Part shown: in pieces, positions 45,830 to 54,306 of the stretch
How the letters are laid out: the number at the start of each line of letters is the position of its first letter
How positions within the stretch are numbered: the first letter of the stretch is position 1
Assembly: GCF_000517085.1 (NCBI RefSeq)
Contig: NZ_KI912107.1
Coordinates: 70,425 to 134,424 of the forward strand
From: Saccharicrinis fermentans DSM 9555 = JCM 21142
Lineage (GTDB): Bacteria; Bacteroidota; Bacteroidia; Bacteroidales; Marinilabiliaceae
Direction of reading: 5' to 3'
Length of the DNA: 64,000 nt
Position numbers and translations under genes: made by a program
The notes under the pieces: generated by a model
Seen by the model: the letters and a program-made list of their open reading frames with translations, nothing else
Told to the model about the DNA's origin: nothing
Database searches by the model: none

Positions 45830-46972
45830 TTACATGAGATGACGAGAGATCACCAACTTAAGTATCTCGGATGTTCCTTCTCCAATACGTAAAATACGAT
45901 GGTCACGATAAAACCGTTCCATATCATGATTTTTAAATAAACCTGCTCCAGCCAATATTTGCATTCCTTCGTCAGATACTTCAGCGGCTACCTCGCTGCA
46001 ATATAATTTTGCCATAGCAGCTTCTTTGCCAAAAGGTTGGTGATTGTCTTTTAGCCAGCAGGCTTTGTATAGTAGGTTTCTGGCTAGTTCTATTTTTAGA
46101 TCCATATCGGCCAGTTTAAATTGTATGGCCTGAAAACCTGCAATTTTTTTTCCGAATTGTTCTCTTTGTTGGGCATAGTCTAAAGCCATTTCAAAAGCAC
46201 CTTGTGCCAAGCCTAAGCCCATAGCTGCAATGGACAGTCTTCCACTATCCAAGGTTTGAAGCATTTGAGATAAACCTTTTTCGGGTGTTCCCAGTATATC
46301 ACTATCTTTTATAAGACAGTTATTAAATGTTATTTCGGCAGTGTCAGAGGCTCTCCACATCATTTTTCCCAGTGTGCGCTTTGTTGAAAAGCCAGGACTG
46401 TCTCTCTTAACAATAAAGGTAGAATAGGTGGGTTTGCCATTTTTTGTTCCGGTTTTTGCCAAAACGGTGATGCCTGCCATGAGTTCGTTACTGCCGTTGG
46501 TGATATATCTTTTGGAACCATTGATGCTCCATCCGTCATCCGTCTTGGTGGCTTCTGAGGCAACACCCCTGGCATCAGAACCGGCTGTTATTTCGGTAAG
46601 ACCAAAGGCCCAGAGTTTATTTCCGTTCAGGAGATCCGGGAGCATGGATGTTTTTTGTTCTTCGGTGCCAAAATGGTATATAGGAGAAGCGCCTAGCGAA
46701 TTGTGTGCAGCGAGCGTGGCTGCTTGTGAGCCATCTACCCTGGCTATTTCTTCCACAGCAATAATGTATGAGATAGTATCCTTGCCTTGTCCGCCATATT
46801 TTTGAGGTATGTCAATGCCAAATAAACCTTGTTGTCCCATTTTTTTGGTTAACTCAACCGAAAAAGTTTCCTGGGCATCTAATGCTTGTGCAAGAGGTTT
46901 AATTTCAGTTTCAGCAAATTCTCTTACCTTTTTTCTGAATTCTTCTTTTTCTCCGCTGTAATATGGATTCAT
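45830..46972 (-). CDS. Acyl-CoA dehydrogenase, probable isovaleryl-CoA dehydrogenase by context
   Basis: A FAD-dependent acyl-CoA dehydrogenase, 380 residues. It has the N-terminal helical domain (FAETEIKPLAQALDAQETF), FGLTEITAGSDARG (FAD contact), INGSKRYITNGSNELM, YAQQREQFGKKIAGFQAIQF and the C-terminal IGEGTSEILKLVISRHLM. The context (MCC subunits and a methylglutaconyl-CoA hydratase) points to isovaleryl-CoA. However, classical isovaleryl-CoA dehydrogenases have Ala at the Glu of GEGTSE, so by residues this resembles short-chain/butyryl-type enzymes. The substrate is therefore open. It lies 60 bp after the biotin subunit gene. Confidence 0.88.
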   Translation of the reverse strand: MNPYYSGEKEEFRKKVREFAETEIKPLAQALDAQETFSVELTKKMGQQGLFGIDIPQKYGGQGKDTISYIIAVEEIARVDGSQAATLAAHNSLGASPIYHFGTEEQKTSMLPDLLNGNKLWAFGLTEITAGSDARGVASEATKTDDGWSINGSKRYITNGSNELMAGITVLAKTGTKNGKPTYSTFIVKRDSPGFSTKRTLGKMMWRASDTAEITFNNCLIKDSDILGTPEKGLSQMLQTLDSGRLSIAAMGLGLAQGAFEMALDYAQQREQFGKKIAGFQAIQFKLADMDLKIELARNLLYKACWLKDNHQPFGKEAAMAKLYCSEVAAEVSDEGMQILAGAGLFKNHDMERFYRDHRILRIGEGTSEILKLVISRHLM

Positions 46973-47031
46973 ACTTTACTTATTTGTTGTTTGTCAATAG
47001 TCAATAATGGTTGTTTGCTCTTGTCTGTGTA

Positions 47032-49011
47032 TTATTCTGTTTCTAATAATAGCTGGTTTAACTGTACCTGTTGACCTTTATCAACTGCAATTTTTTTAAC
47101 CACAGTGTCCTTCCAAGCATGAATGCTGTTTTCTGTTTTCATGGCTTCCAACACCATGAGGGTATCTCCCTTTTTTATGGCTTTACCTTCTTTTGCCATA
47201 ATTTCGATTATTCTTCCCGGCATGGGAGCTTTCATTGTTTTTATAGCCTCCACATTATCTGTGTCATTATTTCTTTTTATTCGTTCAGGTATATCGCTAA
47301 TAATTCTTTTTCGTCCATTATGCTGGATGTGATAAAGGCCATCGTTCGCCACCAGATAATTGACCCAAAAATGTTTTTCGTTAATAATGAATGAGAGTTC
47401 ATTTTGTTCAATTCTGATGCAAGAAATTTCAATAGGTTTTTCTTGATCTATTTGAATAGTGATGGTTTCGGTATTGATGTTGATGAGGTCAATGGTTAGT
47501 TTATGTCCTTCAAAATATATTTGGTGTTGTTGGTATAATCGCCAGTAGCCAAGGGTGTTCCATATATTGTCTGATGGTATTTTAGTGTGATGTTTCAGGG
47601 TAATAAAGGCGGCTGCAATGATTTCCAGTTCAGCACTTAACACAGGCGTCTTGGATAAGAGGTAGTCTTGCTTGGCTTCGAAAAAAGAGGTGGAATAGTT
47701 TCCTTGTTGGAAATCGGGATCTTTCAGAGCCTTTAGTATGAATTCTCTGTTGGATTCAACGCCAAAAAGAGCGAAGTTATTCAAGAACTTTTGTAGGCGC
47801 AGGATGGCTTGGTTGCGATCTTGACCGTAGGCAATTACTTTTTTTAGTAAGGGATCGAAGTTGGGGTTGAGGTTCTCTTGTGATTGTGCACCACCATCAA
47901 TTCTAATATGGGGGTGGGAAGGAATATGGGTGCCCATTATCTTTCCAAAGGAGGGAGCGAAGCTGTCACTGGGGTCTTCAGCGTATATGCGTGCTTCAAT
48001 GGCGTGTCCGTGATATTCAATCTCATTTTGCTGATAGGAGAGGGGCATGCCTGCCGCAATTTGTATTTGCTCCTTGACAATGTCGATGCCTGTTATGAGT
48101 TCAGTAACAGGGTGCTCTACCTGTATACGGGTATTCATTTCCAGAAAAAAGTGCTTTTGATCGGTTGTCAATAAAAATTCTACCGTTCCTGCGTTTGTAT
48201 AACCGATATGTTGGGCAAGCTTCAAGGCATCTTCTATTATTTTTTGTTTTGTGGTGTTATCCAGATTGGGAGCAGGACTTTCTTCTATCACTTTTTGATG
48301 GCGCCTCTGTATGGAGCATTCCCGCTCAAATAAATGAACCGTGTTTCCATGATGATCGCCCAGTATTTGTACTTCTATGTGTCTGGGGTTTTGGATGTAT
48401 TCTTCTATGTAAACTGAAGCATTTCCAAAATATCTAAGAGCTTCGGATGCGGCGCGTTTAATTTCTCTTTCTAATTCGTTTAAGTGGTGAACGACGCGCA
48501 TTCCTTTACCTCCGCCTCCTGCAGACGCTTTGATAACAATGGGTAGGCTTAGTGTTTTTGCGCCTTTCAGTATTTGTGCAACAGAACCATTTATTTTTTG
48601 CAGCAATGGTATTTCGCAGCGTGCAGCTATCTTATTGGCCGCCTCTTTGTTTCCCATCATTTTAATATGGCGGGCTTCGGGGCCGATAAAAACAATATTG
48701 TGTTGATTACATAGCTCGGCAAATACTTCATTCTCAGATAAAAATCCGTAGCCGGGATGGATGGCATCTACCTGGTAGCGTTGTGCCAGAGCAATGATTT
48801 GATGCGCGTTCAGATAGGTTTCCTCAAGCCTTGTTCCATTCATCAAGGCTTTTAGGTCTGCTTTCTCAACATGCAGGGCATCTTTCTCCTCGGTTGTATA
48901 AATGGCCACCGTTTCCAATCCCATTTCTTTGGCCGTTTTTATGATTCTTACGGCTATTTCGCCTCTGTTGGCAATGAGTATCCTATTAAACTGATGGTAT
49001 ATTTTCTTCAT
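47032..49011 (-). CDS. liuD: 3-methylcrotonyl-CoA carboxylase alpha (biotin) subunit
   Basis: Biotin carboxylase plus biotin carrier, about 659 residues. It starts MKKIYHQFNRILIANRGEIA; the frame is open 78 bp further but without family support. Features are HPGYGFLSENEVFAE, KASAGGGGKGMRVVH (ATP-grasp loop), ERECSIQRRHQKVIEESPAP, FLEMNTRIQVEHPVTELITG (catalytic Arg/Glu) and the carrier motif LEAMKTEN with the biotin Lys 34 residues from the C-terminus. The start overlaps the hydratase gene by 26 bp. Its role as the methylcrotonyl rather than propionyl subunit follows from the adjacent beta subunit and hydratase. Confidence 0.92.
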   Translation of the reverse strand: MKKIYHQFNRILIANRGEIAVRIIKTAKEMGLETVAIYTTEEKDALHVEKADLKALMNGTRLEETYLNAHQIIALAQRYQVDAIHPGYGFLSENEVFAELCNQHNIVFIGPEARHIKMMGNKEAANKIAARCEIPLLQKINGSVAQILKGAKTLSLPIVIKASAGGGGKGMRVVHHLNELEREIKRAASEALRYFGNASVYIEEYIQNPRHIEVQILGDHHGNTVHLFERECSIQRRHQKVIEESPAPNLDNTTKQKIIEDALKLAQHIGYTNAGTVEFLLTTDQKHFFLEMNTRIQVEHPVTELITGIDIVKEQIQIAAGMPLSYQQNEIEYHGHAIEARIYAEDPSDSFAPSFGKIMGTHIPSHPHIRIDGGAQSQENLNPNFDPLLKKVIAYGQDRNQAILRLQKFLNNFALFGVESNREFILKALKDPDFQQGNYSTSFFEAKQDYLLSKTPVLSAELEIIAAAFITLKHHTKIPSDNIWNTLGYWRLYQQHQIYFEGHKLTIDLININTETITIQIDQEKPIEISCIRIEQNELSFIINEKHFWVNYLVANDGLYHIQHNGRKRIISDIPERIKRNNDTDNVEAIKTMKAPMPGRIIEIMAKEGKAIKKGDTLMVLEAMKTENSIHAWKDTVVKKIAVDKGQQVQLNQLLLETE

Positions 49012-49786
49012 TGTTCCATGCTGGTTTTCGTTTTTCAAAAAATGCTTTAACACCTTCCTGGCCTTCGCTGGAGATCCGTGCATTGGCAATCATTCGTGCA
49101 CAAAATAAAAAGGCCGATTCATCATCTACACATTCTTCTAGACGTTGTATGAGGGCTTTGGTTTGTATCAGTGCATCGGGAGCACCTTGCGCAACGGCTT
49201 GTGCAATGCTGAGTGTCTTTTCTCGGATAGGAACGTTGTCGGCAATGAAGTGCACCAATGATTCAGCTTGTGCTTCTTTTGCAGTAAACGGATTGGGTAT
49301 TAAAAGACGCTTGCGTGCGTTGCTGTTGCCCATCTTAGAGATAATGTAAGGCGCTATGGTGGCTGGAATAATGCCTAGCTTTACCTCCGGGAATGCAAAT
49401 GTAGAGCAGGCTTCGCACACTACGATATCAGCGCTTGCCATTAGTCCTACGGCTCCTCCAAATGCCGATTTCTTGACTTCACAGATCACTGGCGTTGGAA
49501 AGGTGTGAATGCTCTCGAATAAGGTGTTGAATAGTTTGGCATCGTCGATGTTTTCGGTTTTGGATTGTTGTATCCCGGCTTTCATCCATTCTAAGTCGGC
49601 TCCTGAGCAAAAATGATCACTTTCACCATAGATCACCAGTACCCTGAAATTTCTGTTGGCTTTATTTTCTGCGAGGGTGCCAATTATTTCTTCTATCATC
49701 GTTTTATTGATGGCGTTTTTCTTTTCGGGTCTGTTTAAACCTAAAAAAGCAATTCGATCTTCAATATAAAATTTGATTGTTTTCAT
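48986..49786 (-). CDS. liuC: Methylglutaconyl-CoA hydratase (enoyl-CoA hydratase family)
   Basis: Adds water to 3-methylglutaconyl-CoA to give HMG-CoA in leucine breakdown. It has 266 residues. Crotonase motifs are NRPEKKNAINKTMIEEI, DHFCSGADLEWMK (first oxyanion loop), KKSAFGGAVGLMASADIVV (second oxyanion loop) and the LiuC/AUH-type catalytic segment FAFPEVKLGIIPATIAPYII. The last motif separates this subgroup from ordinary enoyl-CoA hydratases. It starts 5 bp after the beta subunit stop and overlaps liuD at its end, so the three genes are translationally coupled. Confidence 0.9.
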   Translation of the reverse strand: MKTIKFYIEDRIAFLGLNRPEKKNAINKTMIEEIIGTLAENKANRNFRVLVIYGESDHFCSGADLEWMKAGIQQSKTENIDDAKLFNTLFESIHTFPTPVICEVKKSAFGGAVGLMASADIVVCEACSTFAFPEVKLGIIPATIAPYIISKMGNSNARKRLLIPNPFTAKEAQAESLVHFIADNVPIREKTLSIAQAVAQGAPDALIQTKALIQRLEECVDDESAFLFCARMIANARISSEGQEGVKAFFEKRKPAWNNEENIPSV

Positions 49787-49791
49787 GGAGC

Positions 49792-51387
49792 TTACATTCT
49801 GAAAATACCGTAAGTAGAAGTATTGTTGGGTTTATTTTGTGCAATAGTTAAGCCAATGGTCAGAATCATTCTGGTATCGGCAGGGTCAATAATACCATCA
49901 TCCCATAGTCGGCTGGTGGCATAATAAGGAGAGGCTTCTTTCTCAAAGCCTTGTCGGGTTTTATTTTTAAGCTGGTTTAATTCATCTTCTGATATTTCTA
50001 CACCTGCCGCTTTGGCCTGGTCTTTTTTTACGGTGGCCAACACATCGGCTGCCTGTCGGGGACCCATTACCGATATACTTGAGTTGGGCCAGGTAAACAA
50101 TAGGCGAGGGCCAAATGCCCGTCCTCCCATGGCGTAGTTGCCTGCACCATAACTTCCACCTGTGATGATGGTGAAAAAAGGTACCCGGGAGTTGGCCAGT
50201 GCATTGACCATTTTAGCGCCATCTTTGGCAATGCCCCGTTTCTCATATTCCTTGCCAACCATAAATCCAGCTATATTTTGCAAAAATATCATAGGGAGGT
50301 TGCGGTTATTGCATAGTTGAATAAAATGGGCTCCTTTCTGTGCTGACTCTGAAAACAAAATGCCATTGTTGGCTAGTATCCCAACCGAAAATCCATTGAT
50401 ATTCGCATATCCGGTCACTAAGGTAGAACCGTAATCAGGTTTAAATTCATTGAATTCGCTATGGTCTGTAAGACACTTAATCAATGGCCGTACATCTCTT
50501 TGTTTACTGCCAATGTTGGGTATCTCATTATAAATAGCTTCTCGTGGGTATTGAGGAGGAGCCTCTTGAGTACGTTTGTAGTTCTCCTTAGAGGGGTGTG
50601 GTAGAGATTTGAATATTTCTCTGCATATTTCAATGGCATGGTGATCGTCGTCTGCTAAATGATCTGCCACTCCCGATTCTGAGGTGTGTAGTTTTCCTCC
50701 TCCTAGTTCTTCGGCCGTAACATCTTCTCCGGTAGCTGCTTTTACCAAGGGGGGGCCTCCGAGGAATATGGTGCCTTGGTTTTTAACGATAATGGTTTCG
50801 TCACTCATGGCTGGAATGTATGCTCCTCCTGCGGTACATGATCCCATCACAATGCTGATTTGTGGAATACCCATGGATGATAATCGGGCTTGATTATAAA
50901 AGATCCTCCCAAAGTCTTCTTTGTCGGGAAACACCTGGGCTTGTTCGGGTAAAAATATACCACCAGAATCAACCAGGTAGACACAGGCTAAATTATTTTG
51001 TTCGGCAATCTCCTGTGCCCTCAGATGTTTTTTGATAGTTTCCTTAACGTAAGTGCCTCCCTTGGTGCATGCGTCATTGGCGATAATAATTGATTCGCGT
51101 CCTTGTATAATGCCGATACCAGTGATGATTCCGGCGGAAGGAAAACTATCATTATATTGGCCGTATGCTGCCAATGGTGATAACTCAACAAACGGTGTTT
51201 GCTTGTCAATCAATAGGTTGATCCGCTCGTGAGCAAGTAGTTTGCCTCGCTTTTTGTGACGCTCTTTTTGCTTGGTGTTTAGTTGATTGAGGCTTTGTAT
51301 GATTTGATTAAATTTACTTATCTCCAAATTCACCTCGGGGTGATTGGGAATGGTGTTATTGTTTCTGATACTCGTCATTTTTGTCAT
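49792..51387 (-). CDS. liuB: 3-methylcrotonyl-CoA carboxylase beta (carboxyltransferase) subunit
   Basis: Transfers CO2 from carboxybiotin to 3-methylcrotonyl-CoA. It has 531 residues. It shows the two crotonase-fold carboxyltransferase halves, with MCC-specific segments DSGGIFLPEQAQVFPDKEDF, GRIFYNQARLSSMGIPQI, GSCTAGGAYIPAMSDE, GGGKLHTSESGVADHLADDD, and NRNLPMIFLQNIAGFMVGKE with SYGAGNYAMGGRAFGPRLL. It is the first gene of the minus-strand cluster. The ATG at 51387 or the one at 51378 may be used. Confidence 0.94.
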   Translation of the reverse strand: MTKMTSIRNNNTIPNHPEVNLEISKFNQIIQSLNQLNTKQKERHKKRGKLLAHERINLLIDKQTPFVELSPLAAYGQYNDSFPSAGIITGIGIIQGRESIIIANDACTKGGTYVKETIKKHLRAQEIAEQNNLACVYLVDSGGIFLPEQAQVFPDKEDFGRIFYNQARLSSMGIPQISIVMGSCTAGGAYIPAMSDETIIVKNQGTIFLGGPPLVKAATGEDVTAEELGGGKLHTSESGVADHLADDDHHAIEICREIFKSLPHPSKENYKRTQEAPPQYPREAIYNEIPNIGSKQRDVRPLIKCLTDHSEFNEFKPDYGSTLVTGYANINGFSVGILANNGILFSESAQKGAHFIQLCNNRNLPMIFLQNIAGFMVGKEYEKRGIAKDGAKMVNALANSRVPFFTIITGGSYGAGNYAMGGRAFGPRLLFTWPNSSISVMGPRQAADVLATVKKDQAKAAGVEISEDELNQLKNKTRQGFEKEASPYYATSRLWDDGIIDPADTRMILTIGLTIAQNKPNNTSTYGIFRM

Positions 51388-51504
51388 GAATAAAAAGGCA
51401 TGCTTAAATAACCATGGGATCTGAAAAATGTTTGCACGTTGCTAAATTTATCAAAGTATTTAGGTATTCTGTAGGGCCAGCATTTTTCTACCTCATAGGT
51501 ACGG

Positions 51505-51567
51505 TTTAACCCGGATAATGTATCAGATCTTCGTTATAAATTTTCTAATGCATTTTCTGGGTTTAAA
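51505..51567. repeat. Imperfect palindromic element upstream of the liu-mva cluster
   Basis: TTTAACCCGGATAATG (51505-51520) is the near reverse complement of CATTTTCTGGGTTTAAA (51551-51567): one bulge and two mismatches. The right half (51536-51563) recurs in opposite orientation at 39438-39465, at the far side of the gene cluster. No coding capacity. The rest of 51388-51661 shows no gene. Confidence 0.6.
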
Positions 51568-51661
51568 ATATCTACTGTAAAATACTAATTTATTTTGAAT
51601 GTAAAGCGCATTATTTATGATCTTTACAGGGGCGGAGTCGTTGGTCTTATGTGGGGGCATA

Positions 51662-51697
51662 AAAAAAGTGCGAAAGTTTTAGCCTTCGCACTTTTTT
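51662..51697 (-). terminator. Strong terminator of the zinc-ribbon gene (bidirectional)
   Basis: A 13-bp perfect stem of AAAAAAGTGCGAA with TTCGCACTTTTTT, 10-base loop, T tract on both strands. It lies 20 bp after the minus-strand stop at 51717. Confidence 0.9.
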
Positions 51698-51716
51698 ATT
51701 TATAATGGAGTGGTGT

Positions 51717-52049
51717 TTATATTGTACTGGAAAAGGCGATGGCAATGGATAGGAAAGCGATAATAATAAGTCCAGAAAAATGCCAAAAAGGCAGTCTTAC
51801 TTCGCTTTTCATCTCTCTAAACTGTCGATCAATATTTTCTGGCATGTGCTTAGGTTCATAGATATGGTTGCATTTGACACACCTGGATGCTCCTTTTTTT
51901 CCCAGAGAGAAAGTGGGAATCCAGAAAAAATGAAAATATTTTCCGTAAAAACTGTTCTCGATGCCACCTTTTTCATGACAATTGGGGCATGTGATGTTTT
52001 TAGATTGTAGTGTTTTAATGTGAGACGAGCGCCATCCGTATATAATCAT
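51717..52049 (-). CDS. Zinc-ribbon protein with C-terminal membrane segment
   Basis: A small protein, 110 residues, of unknown role. Two CxxC knuckles (CPNC at about residue 21 and CVKC at about 57) form a zinc ribbon. Between them is an aromatic stretch (YGKYFHFFWIPTFSLGKKG) seen in the zinc-ribbon_15-type family. A hydrophobic C-terminal segment (about residues 90-108, FSGLIIIAFLSIAIAF) probably anchors it in the membrane. It is a single gene with its own terminator, divergent from the helicase. Confidence 0.78.
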   Translation of the reverse strand: MIIYGWRSSHIKTLQSKNITCPNCHEKGGIENSFYGKYFHFFWIPTFSLGKKGASRCVKCNHIYEPKHMPENIDRQFREMKSEVRLPFWHFSGLIIIAFLSIAIAFSSTI

Positions 52050-52190
52050 ATTTTACTTTTTTGTTTTAAAGTAGCTATAACGTAAATGTCTTGGTATGGT
52101 TACAGATAAATTTAAGCCCATAGCTTATAATTAAATTTTGAAGTGTTAATTTCGCCATTCAATCATTTGAATTATTCTATGAGTAGGATT

Positions 52191-54095
52191 ATGAAGGAAC
52201 TTCAAAAAATACATGCACTTCTATTGAAGGAAAAGGAAGAAGACTTGCTTCAGTATAAACGTAAGGTGTCTGATACTTCTGTTGTTGAACGAAGAAGGGA
52301 AGGAGTGTGTTGGTATCCCTTAGGCATTGAGCGTACAAAATTTGATGCGGGAGAACGTTTGTTGGTGAAAGTATCCAGACCTAAGGAACACCGAGAGTCA
52401 CACCTTTTTCAGTCAGGAAAATTGGTTTCCTTATTTTCCAATTCGGGCAATAATAATGAAAATAAACATGCGGTTAGTGGAGTGGTGAATAGAGCAAATG
52501 ATAGCGAAATGATGATTACACTCAATAGCGATGAGGAACCTCAATGGTTGCACGATGGTAATGTGGGTGTTCAATTGATGTTCGATGAGAATGCTTATTT
52601 GGAGATGGAGAGAGCCTTGGGTATCGTGATGCATCCTCAGGATGATCGTTTGATGTATCTGAGAAGTTTGTTGCTGGAATCGCAAGAAGCCACATTTGCA
52701 GATAAACAAGAAGTGGTGATACCCCATTTGAATGAAAGTCAAAATAGAGCTCTGAATCGTATCTTGTCGGCCAATGATTTGGCCATTGTGCATGGCCCTC
52801 CAGGTACCGGAAAAACAACGACTTTGGTGGAGAGTATTTACCATACATTAAAGTCAGAGAGCCAGGTGCTGGTATGTGCTCCCAGCAATGCAGCCATCGA
52901 TTTATTGTGCGAGAAGTTAGGAAATAAAGGGTTGCGCGTGGTACGTATTGGACATCCGGCAAGGGTGACACAGGAGATTTTAAGTAAAACGCTTGATGCC
53001 AATATTGCGCACCATAGTAATTATAAAGATTTAAAGGCACTAAAGAAACAGAGCGAAGAATACTATCGTACAGCCATGAAATACAAACGTAATTTCGGGC
53101 ATGAAGAACGTCAGCAAAGAAGGTTGTTGTTGCAGGAATCCAGTAAGCTGAAAAAGGAGGTGGAACAGTTAGAGTATTATATTATCAATGATATTTTGGG
53201 CAGTGCTCAGGTGATTGCCAGCACTATGGTGGGCGCTTCTAATTATCATATTAGAGACCGAAGATTTAATACTGTTTTTATTGATGAGGCTGCACAGGGA
53301 TTGGAACCTGCCACTTGGATTCCTATATTAAAGGCCAATCGTGTTGTTTTTGCCGGTGACCATTGTCAGTTGCCTCCAACGATTAAATCTTTTGAAGCAG
53401 CCAAGGCTGGTCTGGATGAGACCTTATTCGAAAAGGCCATCAAGCGTAATAAGGTGGACGTAATGTTGCAGGAGCAATATCGTATGAACAAAGATATTAT
53501 GCGCTTCTCAAGTCGTTATTTTTATGGTGACCGATTAAAGGCCAATGAGCAAGTGGAAAACTGGACTTGTTTTGAAGGCGATGTGGCCATTGAATTTGTA
53601 GATACGGCAGGCTGTGGTTTTTTTGAGCAGATGGATAAGGAGCGTAAAAGCTCATTTAATCCGGAGGAGGGAGATTTGGTGCTAAAGCATTTTAGGGAAT
53701 ATTTTAGCACCTTGGCAAGTCAGTTAAAGGATACTGAAATTAGTGTTGGGGTAATATCACCTTATAAAGCACAAGTTAATTTACTACAAGAGAATTTTAA
53801 AGACGTGGATGAGGAGTTTGATGGATGTAAACTTCAGCTGTCGGTGAATACCATTGATTCTTTTCAAGGGCAAGAAAGGGATGTGATATACATCAGTTTG
53901 GTGAGAAGCAATGAAAAAGGCGAAATCGGATTTCTCTCAGATACACGACGAATGAATGTTGCCATGACCAGAGCGCGAAAGAAAATGGTGATAGTGGGAG
54001 ATAGTGCAACTGTGGGACAGCATAAGTTTTATGGGCAGTTTTTGGATTATATAAACGAAATTGGGGCTTATAGAAGTGCTTTTGAATGGATGTAG
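52191..54095 (+). CDS. Superfamily 1 helicase, IGHMBP2/DNA2-NAM7-like
   Basis: An ATP-dependent DNA or RNA helicase, about 634 residues from the ATG at 52191; the frame opens at a GTG at 52143 and another ATG lies at 52179. After a short N-terminal barrel-like part come motif I VHGPPGTGKTTTLVES, motif II FIDEAAQGLEP, motif III AGDHCQLPPTI, motif IV/QxxYRM EQYRMN, motif V TIDSFQGQERDVIYISLVRS and motif VI RRMNVAMTRARKKMVIVGD. This is the Upf1-like SF1B set, found in free-standing housekeeping helicases of many Bacteroidota. No nuclease domain or defence partner is adjacent. Confidence 0.92.
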   Translation: MKELQKIHALLLKEKEEDLLQYKRKVSDTSVVERRREGVCWYPLGIERTKFDAGERLLVKVSRPKEHRESHLFQSGKLVSLFSNSGNNNENKHAVSGVVNRANDSEMMITLNSDEEPQWLHDGNVGVQLMFDENAYLEMERALGIVMHPQDDRLMYLRSLLLESQEATFADKQEVVIPHLNESQNRALNRILSANDLAIVHGPPGTGKTTTLVESIYHTLKSESQVLVCAPSNAAIDLLCEKLGNKGLRVVRIGHPARVTQEILSKTLDANIAHHSNYKDLKALKKQSEEYYRTAMKYKRNFGHEERQQRRLLLQESSKLKKEVEQLEYYIINDILGSAQVIASTMVGASNYHIRDRRFNTVFIDEAAQGLEPATWIPILKANRVVFAGDHCQLPPTIKSFEAAKAGLDETLFEKAIKRNKVDVMLQEQYRMNKDIMRFSSRYFYGDRLKANEQVENWTCFEGDVAIEFVDTAGCGFFEQMDKERKSSFNPEEGDLVLKHFREYFSTLASQLKDTEISVGVISPYKAQVNLLQENFKDVDEEFDGCKLQLSVNTIDSFQGQERDVIYISLVRSNEKGEIGFLSDTRRMNVAMTRARKKMVIVGDSATVGQHKFYGQFLDYINEIGAYRSAFEWM

Positions 54096-54306
54096 TAAGA
54101 GTGATAAGTTATTTTTGTTGTACTTATTTGACTTGGCAGGGACTTGTATTGGTGGGGAACTTATAAATTTAACATTATTTAGCTGTTGATGGTTTACCCC
54201 AATGGTAAGGCTTTGGGTGCTTATGGCTTTGTTATGATAATATGTAGTAAGAACTTTTTGAAACCTTTTGGTGTTTTTTTAATAGAATAAAGCAAAAGAG
54301 GACGGT

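Noticed and set aside
52522-53040. 172-codon minus-strand frame opposite the helicase
   Set aside because: It lies fully inside the helicase gene, covers its P-loop region and has no recognisable protein features.
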